Assembly: GCF_003991425.1 (NCBI RefSeq)
Contig: NZ_CP034346.1
Span: forward strand, 3,013,501-3,077,500
Source of the DNA: Paenibacillus lutimineralis
GTDB lineage: Bacteria; Bacillota; Bacilli; Paenibacillales; Paenibacillaceae
Direction of reading: 5' to 3'
Length of the DNA: 64,000 nt
This document shows, in pieces, positions 34,375 to 42,923 of the stretch. Both the position numbers and the translations under genes were made by a program. Every line of letters starts with the position of its first letter. The stretch's first letter is position 1. A model generated the notes under the pieces. That model did no database searches and had not been told where the DNA came from. It saw nothing but the letters and a program-made list of their open reading frames with translations.

Positions 34375-36204
34375 ATGTATCGCAATTTAGAAGATTGCCT
34401 CATTGATTTAGAGAAGCATGGTCATTTGGTTCGAATCCGAGAAGAAGTTGATCCGTATCTTGAGATGGCTGCAATTCATTTGAAAGTGTATGAGGCGGGA
34501 GGTCCTGCCTTACTGTTTGAGCGCGTAAAAGGATCCCAATTTCGTGCGGTTTCTAATCTTTTTGGTACAATGGAGCGCAGTAAGTTTATTTTTCGCAAGA
34601 CGTGGGATTCTGTACATAATGTAATGGCAGTTCGCAACGATCCAATGAAAGCTCTTAAGAAGCCCTTCAGCAATATAGGGACCGGATTAGCTGCATTTAA
34701 AGCACTTCCGTTAAAAAAGTGGGGTAACCTTCCCGTTACGGCCCAAGAAATTCAAATTTCAGATCTTCCGCTGATTCATCATTGGCCCAATGATGGCGGG
34801 GCTTTTGTTACCCTGCCGCAGGTTTATTCAGAGGATCCCGAAAAACCCGGAATTATGAATTCCAATTTAGGCATGTACCGCACTCAATTAACCGGCAATG
34901 AATATGAGATGAATAAAGAAATTGGACTGCATTATCAAATTCATCGGGGAATCGGAGTTCATCAGACGAAGGCGAATAAAATGGGGATGCCGCTCAAAGT
35001 AAGCTGTTTTATTGGCGGTCCGCCAGCACATACCTTAGCAGCCGTTATGCCGCTACCGGAAGGATTAAGTGAAATGACGGTCGCTGGTATGCTATCGGGA
35101 CATAACTTTAGATACAATTATGTCGATGGTTACTGTATTAGCAGTGATGCTGATTTTGTAATTACAGGGGAGATATATCCTGAAGATACAAAACCAGAAG
35201 GGCCTTTTGGAGATCATTTAGGCTACTATAGTCTAATTCATCCTTTTCCAGTCATGAAAATTCATAAAGTATATGCCAAGCCGAATGCGATTTGGCCATT
35301 TACAGTCGTAGGAAGACCTCCGCAAGAGGACACATCTTTTGGTGAACTCATTCACGAATTGACTGGTGATTCGATCAAGCATGAAATTCCGGGGGTAAAA
35401 GAAGTTCATGCAGTAGATGCTGCGGGGGTTCATCCGTTGCTTTTCGCTGTTGGCAGCGAAAGATATACACCTTATCAACAAGTAAAGAAACCTACTGAGC
35501 TCCTTACACTGGCGAATCGTATATTGGGCACGGGACAATTAAGCTTGGCTAAATATTTATTTATTACAGCTGAAGAAAACGAACCAATTAATTCACATCA
35601 TGAAGTAAATTTCTTAACTTATATTTTAGAGCGAATCGATCTGCGTCGTGACATTCATTTTTATACGAATACTACGATTGATACCCTTGATTATTCCGGG
35701 ACAGGTCTGAATAGCGGCAGTAAAGTCGTTATTGCTGCATATGGAGATAAACTGAGAAATTTATGCCATGAAGTACCTGAAGATTTAAAGGGCATACGTG
35801 GATATGATAATGTCCGCCTTATCATGCCAGGCGTTGTGGCGATGCAAGGTCCTAAATTTAACAGCTATGCCGATACAGAGAAAGAAATGCAAGGGTTGTG
35901 TGATGCGCTTCAAGAGAAGGGACCTCTCCCAACTTGTCCAATGATTGTTCTCTGCGACGACAGCTCATTTTTGAGTGAATCGATCCATAACTTCTTGTGG
36001 GTTACATTTACGCGTAGCAATCCTTCCCATGATATTCATGGAGTGAATGGCTTTTATGAGCATAAGCACTGGGGTTGTGACAACTTAATCATCGATGCCC
36101 GTACTAAGCCGCATCAAGCACCACCTTTAGTTCCCGATCCTACTGTAGAGAAAAAAATTGAGCGTTTATTTGTAAAAGGAGCTAGTCTGGGCGGTATTAT
36201 ATAG
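34375..36204 (+). CDS. UbiD family (prFMN-dependent) decarboxylase
   Basis: 609 aa from the ATG at 34375, nine bases after GGAG; the ATG at 34360 overlaps that site. The UbiD-family core is clear: the N-terminal domain start (YRNLEDCLIDLEKHGHLVRIREEVDPYLEMAAI), the prFMN and metal-binding region NLGMYRTQLTGNEYEMNKEIGLHYQIHRGIG, and PEGPFGDHLGYYS with the conserved acidic residues. It is longer than B. subtilis BsdC/YclC, with an extended C-terminus. UbiD enzymes reversibly decarboxylate aromatic or unsaturated acids using prenylated FMN. No ubiX-like prenyltransferase gene is nearby, so the cofactor must come from elsewhere. It is followed by a terminator. Confidence 0.88.
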   Translation: MYRNLEDCLIDLEKHGHLVRIREEVDPYLEMAAIHLKVYEAGGPALLFERVKGSQFRAVSNLFGTMERSKFIFRKTWDSVHNVMAVRNDPMKALKKPFSNIGTGLAAFKALPLKKWGNLPVTAQEIQISDLPLIHHWPNDGGAFVTLPQVYSEDPEKPGIMNSNLGMYRTQLTGNEYEMNKEIGLHYQIHRGIGVHQTKANKMGMPLKVSCFIGGPPAHTLAAVMPLPEGLSEMTVAGMLSGHNFRYNYVDGYCISSDADFVITGEIYPEDTKPEGPFGDHLGYYSLIHPFPVMKIHKVYAKPNAIWPFTVVGRPPQEDTSFGELIHELTGDSIKHEIPGVKEVHAVDAAGVHPLLFAVGSERYTPYQQVKKPTELLTLANRILGTGQLSLAKYLFITAEENEPINSHHEVNFLTYILERIDLRRDIHFYTNTTIDTLDYSGTGLNSGSKVVIAAYGDKLRNLCHEVPEDLKGIRGYDNVRLIMPGVVAMQGPKFNSYADTEKEMQGLCDALQEKGPLPTCPMIVLCDDSSFLSESIHNFLWVTFTRSNPSHDIHGVNGFYEHKHWGCDNLIIDARTKPHQAPPLVPDPTVEKKIERLFVKGASLGGII

Positions 36205-36273
36205 TACAGAACCGCAATCACATAGATATGGCGGTAAGACCGGGGGGGAAGAAGGATATTGAAAGGAAATGTC

Positions 36274-36319
36274 GCTTTTTATAGTCGCCTGAAAGGGTGG
36301 CTATAGAAAGCTTTTTTTT
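36274..36319 (+). terminator. Terminator of the UbiD-family gene
   Basis: A 16-bp stem with G-U pairs (GCTTTTTATAG...CTATAGAAAGC), a six-base loop and a run of seven or more T. Confidence 0.8.
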
Positions 36320-36392
36320 GTTGGTAATGAATCATTAAACCGTTCTACTCATATTCTTACAAAAGAAAATACTATAAAGGGGGTACAGTTAT

Positions 36393-37820
36393 TTGATACA
36401 AGTTAAGGTTAGTTTACGACCAATTATTAGTAAGATAAACATGCCTACTGTTTTGAAAACAGCTATACTTCCTGGTGATTCAATTGAAAGATTATTTGTA
36501 GCAACTCAAGTAGGGGAGATCTTTTACATAGGGAACGGGGTTATAGGGACTTTTTTAGATATTCGCCAACGAATCATAAAATTAGGCGCCTCTAGTGGTG
36601 GGTATGATGAACGGGGTTTGGTCGGGCTAGCATTTCATCCTGATTTTTATTACAACGGTTTGTTTTATCTCCATTATTCAGTGGCTGGGAGCCAAGGTCC
36701 AGGTGCACTTACAGGTACTTTTGAATCCTTTAAGCCCAACCCGTGTGATACGGATACCTTAAACTTAAAGTGGTTGAATAGAGAAATTCAATATGATCAT
36801 ATTGATACTGTTGAAGAATGGGTCTTAAATTCGAATGGTCAACCTCAAAGACGGCGGACCTTATTGAATATAAGAAGGCCATTTTTAAATCATAATGGTG
36901 TCAATAGCTTGAATTTTTCACCTGAAACAGGAAAACTTGTTTTGACTACCGGAGATGGCGGATCCGGCTATGATCCATTTAACTTAAGCCAAAATGATAT
37001 GGAAATCGCAGGTAAAATAATTGAAATTGATGTTGCTAAGCATACATTTATCGATAATCCACCCGTAGTAACACGTTTTAATGAACTCCCCGTATCAATT
37101 CAGGAGACGCTTACCGTAATTGCCAAAGGAGGCCGCAATATACCAGGCATTTTATTTCAAAGGTTTTATAATTATTATATCAAATATGTAGGAAATGTCG
37201 GACAGGATCTCGTAGAGTCGATTTTTTCATTCATTCATTATAAACCAATACCTGTTACTCAGCTTGTTCAAGCAGCTTTAATGAATTCTGAACCTGACCA
37301 AGAAGGATTTATTAACTTTGGCTGGAGAGGGTGGGAAGGCGCTTTCCCTACTTCGATCATTACAGGCTGCTCTGCAAATCCGTCTTTGGATGAGAAAACA
37401 GTGTCTTATTACAATGAAGCTATAGAAACTTCGGTACGACGTCTGCAGCCTCTAATTAGTTATTTTCATAAAGATCCCCGAAGCGATAAGTTTGGAGGAA
37501 CTGCACTTACTGGAGTCCAGCCATATATGGGAAATGGAATCCCCGGATTAACGGGAAATGTTGTGTTTGCTGATCTAGCCAGGAAAGAAGGATCTCACCA
37601 TCCAGTCCGAGGGGTTTTAGCTTATATCAGGGTTCCAAAAGAATGTAAACTAAATGATTTTAGTGTTATTAAAGTCGATTATAATTTTGGGCCTCAATCC
37701 GCTTATTATGTTAGTTTGGGAGCGAATCTGAATCAATCCAGACTATATTTAGGCGTTTATGGCTCTACAAAAGTGGCTGATGCTCACCAAGGCACTGTTT
37801 TTGAAATTATTCCACAATAA
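36393..37820 (+). CDS. PQQ-type sugar dehydrogenase-like (GSDH) beta-propeller protein
   Basis: 475 aa from a TTG codon, nine bases after AAAGGGGG. No signal peptide is evident, although most GSDH proteins are exported. The propeller motifs of glucose/sorbosone dehydrogenases are present: GYDERGLVGLAFHPDFYYNGLFYLHYS, LVLTTGDGGSGYDPFNLSQN, KIIEIDV, FINFGWRGWEG and LTGNVVFADLARKEG. The catalytic-base His region of sGDH is not obvious, so the enzymatic role is uncertain. Firmicutes generally do not make PQQ, so it may use scavenged PQQ or be a non-PQQ relative. It is convergent with a GMC oxidoreductase gene and shares a terminator with it. Confidence 0.8.
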   Translation: MIQVKVSLRPIISKINMPTVLKTAILPGDSIERLFVATQVGEIFYIGNGVIGTFLDIRQRIIKLGASSGGYDERGLVGLAFHPDFYYNGLFYLHYSVAGSQGPGALTGTFESFKPNPCDTDTLNLKWLNREIQYDHIDTVEEWVLNSNGQPQRRRTLLNIRRPFLNHNGVNSLNFSPETGKLVLTTGDGGSGYDPFNLSQNDMEIAGKIIEIDVAKHTFIDNPPVVTRFNELPVSIQETLTVIAKGGRNIPGILFQRFYNYYIKYVGNVGQDLVESIFSFIHYKPIPVTQLVQAALMNSEPDQEGFINFGWRGWEGAFPTSIITGCSANPSLDEKTVSYYNEAIETSVRRLQPLISYFHKDPRSDKFGGTALTGVQPYMGNGIPGLTGNVVFADLARKEGSHHPVRGVLAYIRVPKECKLNDFSVIKVDYNFGPQSAYYVSLGANLNQSRLYLGVYGSTKVADAHQGTVFEIIPQ

Positions 37821-37845
37821 AGGGGCTGAATAGCCCCTTTTTGAA
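37820..37845 (+). terminator. Bidirectional terminator between the GSDH-like and GMC genes
   Basis: AAAGGGGCT with a four-base loop and AGCCCCTTTTT. The reverse strand gives GGGGCT...AGCCCCTTTATT. It lies right after both stop codons. Confidence 0.85.
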
Positions 37846-37846
37846 T

Positions 37847-39466
37847 TCACTCTTGAGCGAATTCTGTTCGTGTTCGCTGTTTTTTTTGAGGGTTTGTTTT
37901 TATACATAATTGCTTCGCTATTGTATAGCCGATAAGATATGCCGCGGAAGAAGTATTGCCATCAACTGTGAATGGAACAATGGATGCATCTGCAACGATC
38001 AAATCCTTGACCCCATGTACATTACCTCTACGATCAACAACCCCCCCTTTTGATAAAGGCGCCATTCGCAGAAAACCTTGCTGATGATGATTATGGTCGA
38101 AATTTTCTTTAATAAACTCTTCGAGTCTGTCATCATCATCAATGATGTCAAAAGTAGGTGATAGCAGCTGATAAGAAGGATCAATTCGGGATAGCTCGAG
38201 AGCAATATTCTTGATATAAGTTCGATAAATCCTTTTTACTGCCTCCATGTCATCTGGATCAGAAAGAAACCCTTCGTCTGCCAGTACAATGTTTAGCGGA
38301 TCTTTGCTTTGTATGCGGATATTCCCTTTGCTCTTAGGTCGTAAGTACAGAATTGCTATGGTCAATTGTTCATCGGCTCCAATACCAAGAAGTTGAACGG
38401 CTCGCTCTTCAGGATTGTTGCCGGATGGATCCGGCAAGAAAGCACCTCCTGTATAAAGGGCATCAGGATCTTGGGAAGGGAGGGGACGGTCATTGGGATT
38501 TGTAGCAAATACAGCGAAGTTTAAAGTGTGATTTTTTAATCGCTGTCCTACGTTTGGATTATTGAAAATGACTGGGATGCCTGCCTTTTTTAACATGCTA
38601 GCGGATCCGATCCCAGATAGCATTAGTATCTGAGGGCTATTGTTCCCTGCCGATATAATAACCTTTTTACGAGAGTACGCACGGGTGCATTTACCATCCT
38701 TCAAAAATTCAACACCAATCGCACGCTTACCAGAAAAAAGAATACGAAGAGCTGTTGTTCTGAACAGGACGGTTAGCTTACGATTATTAACCCCTCGGCC
38801 TGATGGGGTCATAATATCCGAAGACAAAAAGGCTGTGGATGAGCTTTCCCTCAGGCCATCAGGTTTTTGGTATAATTGCCAGCGTGTGAACGATCCAAGT
38901 GGGGTATCAGGATCATTGTAATCAAGAATGATTGGATATCCTGAAGCCCGCTCGATCGCAGTTGCTAATTTTTGTGCCATCGAGGTTGGCTCTTCAGGCG
39001 CTTGCCTGATACTTATTCTTCCTTTATAACCGTGTGCGTCCATATTTGTAGTTGAACCATCGAATTTCTCCAACTGTTTGAAACGTCGTATGGCTTTATC
39101 AGGTGACCAAATAGGCCCCAGCAGTCGTTCCCATTTACTGAGTACAGCTGCTGTCGGTCGTACATATTGTTCTCCGTTTATAGAAGAACCACCTCCTGAG
39201 AGACGTCCCGTAGTCCACTCGAATGAGCGGCCATCGAGTCCTTCCTGGGGTACCCCTTCACCTTGCCAGAAGTAATCCGGGGAGTAACTTTCTTCAAGTT
39301 CCGATGCAAAGGTGGAATCCTTGATCGGTATATCTTTATCATGATTTCCGCCCGATTCTAGGACAAGTACAGAGGTTTGTTTGTCGTCAGTAAGCGTCTT
39401 CGCAATAACAGAACCTGCCGGTCCTGTGCCGACAACAATGTAATCATAAGTTAAGTTTTTCTTCAT
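37847..39466 (-). CDS. GMC family FAD-dependent oxidoreductase
   Basis: 539 aa, with GGGAGAAGG upstream of the ATG. The N-terminus has the FAD-binding motif IVVGTGPAGSVIAKTL with the acidic residue in LVLESGG, then the GMC signature GGGSSINGEQYVRPT. The second signature SAGNNSPQILMLSGIGS and the C-terminal GNVHGVKDLIVADASIVPFTVDGNTSSAAYLIGYTIA follow. The second active-site residue lies in this last segment: the usual His/Asn pair appears as HHQQGFLRM and DGNTSSA. It oxidises alcohols or sugars; the substrate is unknown. There is no signal peptide. It is monocistronic and faces the GSDH-like gene. Confidence 0.92.
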   Translation of the reverse strand: MKKNLTYDYIVVGTGPAGSVIAKTLTDDKQTSVLVLESGGNHDKDIPIKDSTFASELEESYSPDYFWQGEGVPQEGLDGRSFEWTTGRLSGGGSSINGEQYVRPTAAVLSKWERLLGPIWSPDKAIRRFKQLEKFDGSTTNMDAHGYKGRISIRQAPEEPTSMAQKLATAIERASGYPIILDYNDPDTPLGSFTRWQLYQKPDGLRESSSTAFLSSDIMTPSGRGVNNRKLTVLFRTTALRILFSGKRAIGVEFLKDGKCTRAYSRKKVIISAGNNSPQILMLSGIGSASMLKKAGIPVIFNNPNVGQRLKNHTLNFAVFATNPNDRPLPSQDPDALYTGGAFLPDPSGNNPEERAVQLLGIGADEQLTIAILYLRPKSKGNIRIQSKDPLNIVLADEGFLSDPDDMEAVKRIYRTYIKNIALELSRIDPSYQLLSPTFDIIDDDDRLEEFIKENFDHNHHQQGFLRMAPLSKGGVVDRRGNVHGVKDLIVADASIVPFTVDGNTSSAAYLIGYTIAKQLCIKTNPQKKQRTRTEFAQE

Positions 39467-39663
39467 TAACCTTCTCCCTTTAGTAAACTAATTCAGAATA
39501 TTATGTTGTTCTGAGAAAGGTGCCTATTTCTGCATTAAATCTCTCCATCGAACCGGGAGCCTGCATTCCGTCTAAGATAGTTTTTAAAATAGGTACAGTC
39601 ACCCAAGTCCATTTTTATCTTTCATCATAGGATAGACAGAACATGATAAAAGGGAGGATTTAA

Positions 39664-40083
39664 ATGGCACAACAAGTGAAGGTAAGCCCACAGTTCAAAA
39701 GGTTGTGTACTCAATTCGGGAAAATTCTAGGGGGCGAATCGGAAGTTGATGAAGGCCCTGTTTGCTTTGTCATGCGGATGACAAACCTGAGGGCAAAGAT
39801 CTTGGGAAGAAGTACGAGATCCCCATTAGTTCAAATGCAAATGTTCTCTTTCGAATCTCTTGATAAGTCGGGAAGGGCGCTTTGTTTGGGTGAGACGGCT
39901 GTACACCAGAATCAAGTTAATAGATTGATATCGAATCTCCGTAAACGTGGGATAAAAGTGACAGCAATTCATAATCACTGGTTAAATGAAAACCCACGGT
40001 TAATGTATATGCATTGGGAAGCCACTATGAATCCTATTGATTTTGCTAAAAGAACCAAAGCATCTATTGCATTCTTAGGCTGA
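39664..40083 (+). CDS. DUF1259 (LppY/LpqO-like) protein, copy 1
   Basis: 139 aa, with GGGAGG upstream of the ATG. The sequence shows the LppY/LpqO family pattern: a SGRALCLGETAVHQNQVNRLISNLRKRGIKVTAIHNHWLNENPRLMYMHWEA core, in which the His-Asn-His and Met-His-Trp residues could bind a ligand or metal. It has no signal peptide, unlike the mycobacterial lipoproteins of this family. The function is unknown. It is followed 50 bp later by a close paralogue in the same direction, so the pair is a tandem duplication. Confidence 0.78.
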   Translation: MAQQVKVSPQFKRLCTQFGKILGGESEVDEGPVCFVMRMTNLRAKILGRSTRSPLVQMQMFSFESLDKSGRALCLGETAVHQNQVNRLISNLRKRGIKVTAIHNHWLNENPRLMYMHWEATMNPIDFAKRTKASIAFLG

Positions 40084-40133
40084 TTCAATCGACATGAAGA
40101 TGTATTGATCATTTAATGAAAGGATGATACTGA

Positions 40134-40556
40134 ATGTCTGAACAAGCTAAAGCAAGCCCCCGCTTTATAAAACTATGTAATCAATTTTCATCCATTTTAG
40201 GTGGAACTGAGCATACAATTACAAAAGGTCCGGTTTGTTTTGTCTCCAGAAATAGGAAGTTTAAAGCCTCTATTTTAGGAAGAAGTACGACATCCCCATT
40301 GGTCCGTTATCAACTGTTCTCGTTTGAATCATTGGACAGTTCAGGACGCGCACTTTGTTTAGGGGAAACGGCTCTCTTCCAGAACCAAGTAAATCGATTA
40401 CTGTCAAATCTTCGAAAAAACGGAATTAAGGTTACAGCGGTTCATAATCACTGGCTGTTTGAGAACCCTCGACTGATGTATATTCACTGGGAATCGATCG
40501 ATAATCCCATTGCATTCGCAAGGAAAGTAAAGAACTCTATCGCTTTCTTGGGTTAA
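40134..40556 (+). CDS. DUF1259 (LppY/LpqO-like) protein, copy 2
   Basis: 140 aa paralogue of the preceding gene. The two are collinear over their full length, with shared blocks LGRSTTSPLV, SGRALCLGET, QNQVNRLLSNLRKNGIKVTAVHNHWL and NPRLMYIHWES, and the same C-terminal SIAFLG. The N-terminal 30 residues diverge more. Both retain the HNH and HW residues, so both may be functional. A GAAAGGATG ribosome binding site precedes the ATG. A 20-bp inverted repeat follows the stop. Confidence 0.78.
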   Translation: MSEQAKASPRFIKLCNQFSSILGGTEHTITKGPVCFVSRNRKFKASILGRSTTSPLVRYQLFSFESLDSSGRALCLGETALFQNQVNRLLSNLRKNGIKVTAVHNHWLFENPRLMYIHWESIDNPIAFARKVKNSIAFLG

Positions 40557-40568
40557 GAGCACTCTAAT

Positions 40569-40620
40569 CAAACGCCATAAAGGCTGCCAAGATCCGATTG
40601 GGCAGCCTTTATGGCGTTTG
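40569..40620. repeat. Perfect 20-bp inverted repeat
   Basis: CAAACGCCATAAAGGCTGCC and its exact complement are separated by 12 bases, starting 13 bp after the second DUF1259 gene. There is no T-tract on either strand, so it is either an atypical terminator, an RNA-stabilising hairpin or a mobile repeat. Confidence 0.7.
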
Positions 40621-40895
40621 GTGTGACCCCCCCTTTTAAACATGTACATAAAAACATGAAAATGAACTAATTTCTCTTAAACTAATCCATTAGTAGGCCG
40701 AATATATGACACTATTGTGTGCATTTATGTTGGTTTTGGCATTTGACGCTTTATTGTTTAAAAGTGACAAAGAATTTTTGATTGCAAATTATTTTTATTA
40801 GGAGGATAATTGCGATAATAGATCAAGAGTGAACCAGGTTCAAAGGTTCTTCTGTTGATATATATTAAACAAATGGGAATAAGGAGCGTGTATGT

Positions 40896-41312
40896 ATGCA
40901 CGAAAAATTAAAAAGCGAAGAAGCAGCATTGATCAAACAGGGTGTCCAGGAATATTTGCTTAAATTACAGAGTGAGCATAAAGACGCTTCAGACAACGGA
41001 TTTCTCAATCATCAGATCGAAGTCGCCCAAGCGGTATTCGACAAGGTACTTGGTCTAAGACTATCACAAGATGGCAAGACAGTAAGCAGTGCTGAGGAAA
41101 GCCCTGAGGGAATGTTAGTGTTTAAGGCAAATTATAAGTACCACGGACGAGATAAGAAGATCAGAACGGGTGATATGGTCGTTCAAGTCTGGCATAGGGA
41201 TTCAGTTAAGGAAACCATTAAAGATCGCCTTCAAAAAGAACGTGGTTGGGAAAAAGGATGGATCTTTGTAGATACAATTCAACAAATGGAAGCAATAGGT
41301 GATGCAAATTAA
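40896..41312 (+). CDS. Hypothetical protein, 138 aa
   Basis: AAGGAG lies 9 bp before the ATG. The product is hydrophilic, with helical Lys/Glu-rich segments at both ends and a central region with strands (GMLVFKANYKYHGRDKKIRTGDMVVQVWHRDSVKETI). It has no signal peptide, membrane segment or cysteine. I do not recognise a family. It stands alone: a 340-bp AT-rich intergenic region precedes it, with no clear promoter, and a terminator follows. Confidence 0.7.
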   Translation: MHEKLKSEEAALIKQGVQEYLLKLQSEHKDASDNGFLNHQIEVAQAVFDKVLGLRLSQDGKTVSSAEESPEGMLVFKANYKYHGRDKKIRTGDMVVQVWHRDSVKETIKDRLQKERGWEKGWIFVDTIQQMEAIGDAN

Positions 41313-41345
41313 ATAAGAGGTCTCGGAAATTGCGGCTTTTTATTA

Positions 41346-41395
41346 ACGATGTAAGCTCCGTCCAACTTAAGGACGGGACTTACATCGTTTGTTTA
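41346..41395 (+). terminator. Bidirectional terminator
   Basis: A long stem ACGATGTAAG.CCGTCC pairing with GGACGG.CTTACATCG, a loop of about seven bases, then TTTGTTT. It separates the 138-aa gene from the convergent DUF2642-like gene. Confidence 0.75.
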
Positions 41396-41402
41396 GTAGG
41401 AA

Positions 41403-41726
41403 TTATTTTTCTTCTGCTTTTTCAAAGTATACGATCTCACTTAATCGAACATGATGCAGTTTACCATCAACGGCGAGGGCAATGTGATCAATAAAAACAT
41501 TATCCAAAGTACCTATCAATTTCCCTACAATTGTAGTGACGACAATTTTCATTCCGATGTGTTTGGTCAAATGCTCAGTGAATTTGGGCTCTACAATGGT
41601 CGTATACATCATATTTTTCGGTAATACCAGGGATTCTCTGCGTTGTAGATCTTCATTCCGATAGTATGGCGGCGTTGGAAATGAGGGGTAGGCCTGAGGA
41701 TAGCCATAGTACACATATCTATTCAT
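41403..41726 (-). CDS. DUF2642-like small protein (YuzC-type, probably spore associated)
   Basis: 107 aa, with AAGGAG eight bases before the ATG. The N-terminal ~30 residues are Tyr/Pro-rich (MNRYVYYGYPQAYPSFPTPPYYR), a composition typical of spore surface proteins. The C-terminal ~60 residues (HLTKHIGMKIVVTTIVGKLIGTLDNVFIDHIAL...HHVRLSEIVYF) have the Sm-like DUF2642 pattern found in several Bacillales spore proteins. A role in the coat or in a late sporulation layer is inferred from composition. Confidence 0.7.
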   Translation of the reverse strand: MNRYVYYGYPQAYPSFPTPPYYRNEDLQRRESLVLPKNMMYTTIVEPKFTEHLTKHIGMKIVVTTIVGKLIGTLDNVFIDHIALAVDGKLHHVRLSEIVYFEKAEEK

Positions 41727-41824
41727 GTAGTAATACTCCTTATATATAAATTTGGATACTCACATCTATAACATATGACAAATGCCTATATGGGGTTCAT
41801 AAATAACAACAGAGGGTTGATTAA

Positions 41825-42385
41825 ATGGCAATTTACATTGCGTTGTTAAGGGGTATTAACGTAGGTGGACATAATAAAATCAAGATGGCTGAATTAAAAA
41901 ATATGTTCCATTCGATGGGCTTTGACCGAGTACTAACGTACATTCAGAGCGGTAATGTGCTGTTTGAGTCGGTGGAAGATGCAGATTCACTGCGTGAGCG
42001 AATAGAATATGAAATAGAGAAGGTCTTTTCTATTTCGGTCACCGTTATAATAAGAACATCCGAAGAACTGAATCAAATTGTTGAAAACTGTCCATTCTCT
42101 GAGGATGTGCTACTGGAAGCACAAGCATCAACACAGGTCGAGACTTTTTATGTCTCCATGCTGCTCGATTCACCTTCCCAAGAAAGAATCGAACAGCTTA
42201 AAGCATTTGCTTCTCAAATCGATGAGTATCATGTTCAAGGTCGGGAAGTCTATTTATTGCTCCGCGAAGGGGTGCGTAATTCTAAGCTGGCCAATCAACT
42301 TTCTAAGTTGAATGTACCTTCTACTGTGCGTAATTGGAAAACAATGAACAAGCTCCGTGATTTAGTAAAATCCATGGAAGTATAA
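41825..42385 (+). CDS. DUF1697 domain protein
   Basis: 186 aa that starts exactly like the family (MAIYIALLRGINVGGHNKIKMAELKNMFHSMGFDRVLTYIQSGNVLFES), with the mid-domain VTVIIRTSEELNQIVENCPF and the end VRNWKTMNKLRDLV. DUF1697 proteins are cytoplasmic, have a duplicated alpha/beta fold and no established function. The gene is divergent from the DUF2642-like gene and ends at a small hairpin. Confidence 0.9.
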   Translation: MAIYIALLRGINVGGHNKIKMAELKNMFHSMGFDRVLTYIQSGNVLFESVEDADSLRERIEYEIEKVFSISVTVIIRTSEELNQIVENCPFSEDVLLEAQASTQVETFYVSMLLDSPSQERIEQLKAFASQIDEYHVQGREVYLLLREGVRNSKLANQLSKLNVPSTVRNWKTMNKLRDLVKSMEV

Positions 42386-42399
42386 GCAGCGAAGATAAG

Positions 42400-42419
42400 G
42401 CCATCCTACATAGGATGGC
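42400..42419 (+). terminator. Possible terminator after the DUF1697 gene
   Basis: A self-complementary 20-bp palindrome (GCCATCCTA/TAGGATGGC) followed by TATACTTATC. The U-tract is poor. Confidence 0.4.
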
Positions 42420-42439
42420 TATACTTATCGGTTACCTCA

Positions 42440-42477
42440 AATATTCCTTGACGGGAATATTCCAAATTGGGTATATT
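42440..42477 (+). promoter_or_regulatory. Promoter and inverted-repeat operator of the ArsR-family/SRPBCC operon
   Basis: TTGACG at 42448, an 18-bp spacer and TATATT at 42472. A perfect inverted repeat AATATTCC/GGAATATT (42440-42461) flanks the -35 box exactly, which is where an ArsR-type repressor would block polymerase. This suggests autoregulation. Confidence 0.6.
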
Positions 42478-42560
42478 TTAATCACAAGATGAAAGTGATT
42501 CTGAATAACGGTAAAGATAAAGCAAGAAACTGTAATTACAGAGGTGAGAGAAGATATGCT

Positions 42561-42893
42561 ATGAATAAGTCTGTATTGGATGTAACAACACTTAGTGCAT
42601 TAGCTGAACCGAATCGTATGAATATCGTTCAATTGTTGCGTGCCGGCCCTCTGACTGTAGGTGAAATCGCCGATCGATTGGGGCTTCGCCAACCACAAGC
42701 GTCGAAGCATTTAAAAGTGCTTAGCGATAGCGGGATTGTGAAAGTACAAGTCGATGCGAACCGCCGGATCTATAAGCTCCGGTCTGAGCCCTTCCAAGCG
42801 ATGGAGCTTTGGCTGAAATCCTTCCAGCATATTATGGAAGAGCGATTTGACAACTTGGACAATTACTTGCGTGAACTGCAAAATAAGGAATAA
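42561..42893 (+). CDS. ArsR family transcriptional repressor (metal-free type)
   Basis: 110 aa from the ATG at 42561; the upstream extension to 42489 lacks a ribosome binding site. A winged-helix domain: LSALAEPNRMNIVQLLRAGPLTVGEIADRLGLRQPQASKHLKVLSDSGIVKVQVDANRRIYKLR. No ELCVCDL-type metal-binding cysteines are present, so this is the SdpR/YczG-like branch, commonly paired with an SRPBCC protein, as here. It probably represses its own operon through the inverted repeat upstream. Confidence 0.92.
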   Translation: MNKSVLDVTTLSALAEPNRMNIVQLLRAGPLTVGEIADRLGLRQPQASKHLKVLSDSGIVKVQVDANRRIYKLRSEPFQAMELWLKSFQHIMEERFDNLDNYLRELQNKE

Positions 42894-42923
42894 TCATAAC
42901 ATCTATAATTTAAGGAGGAGTTA

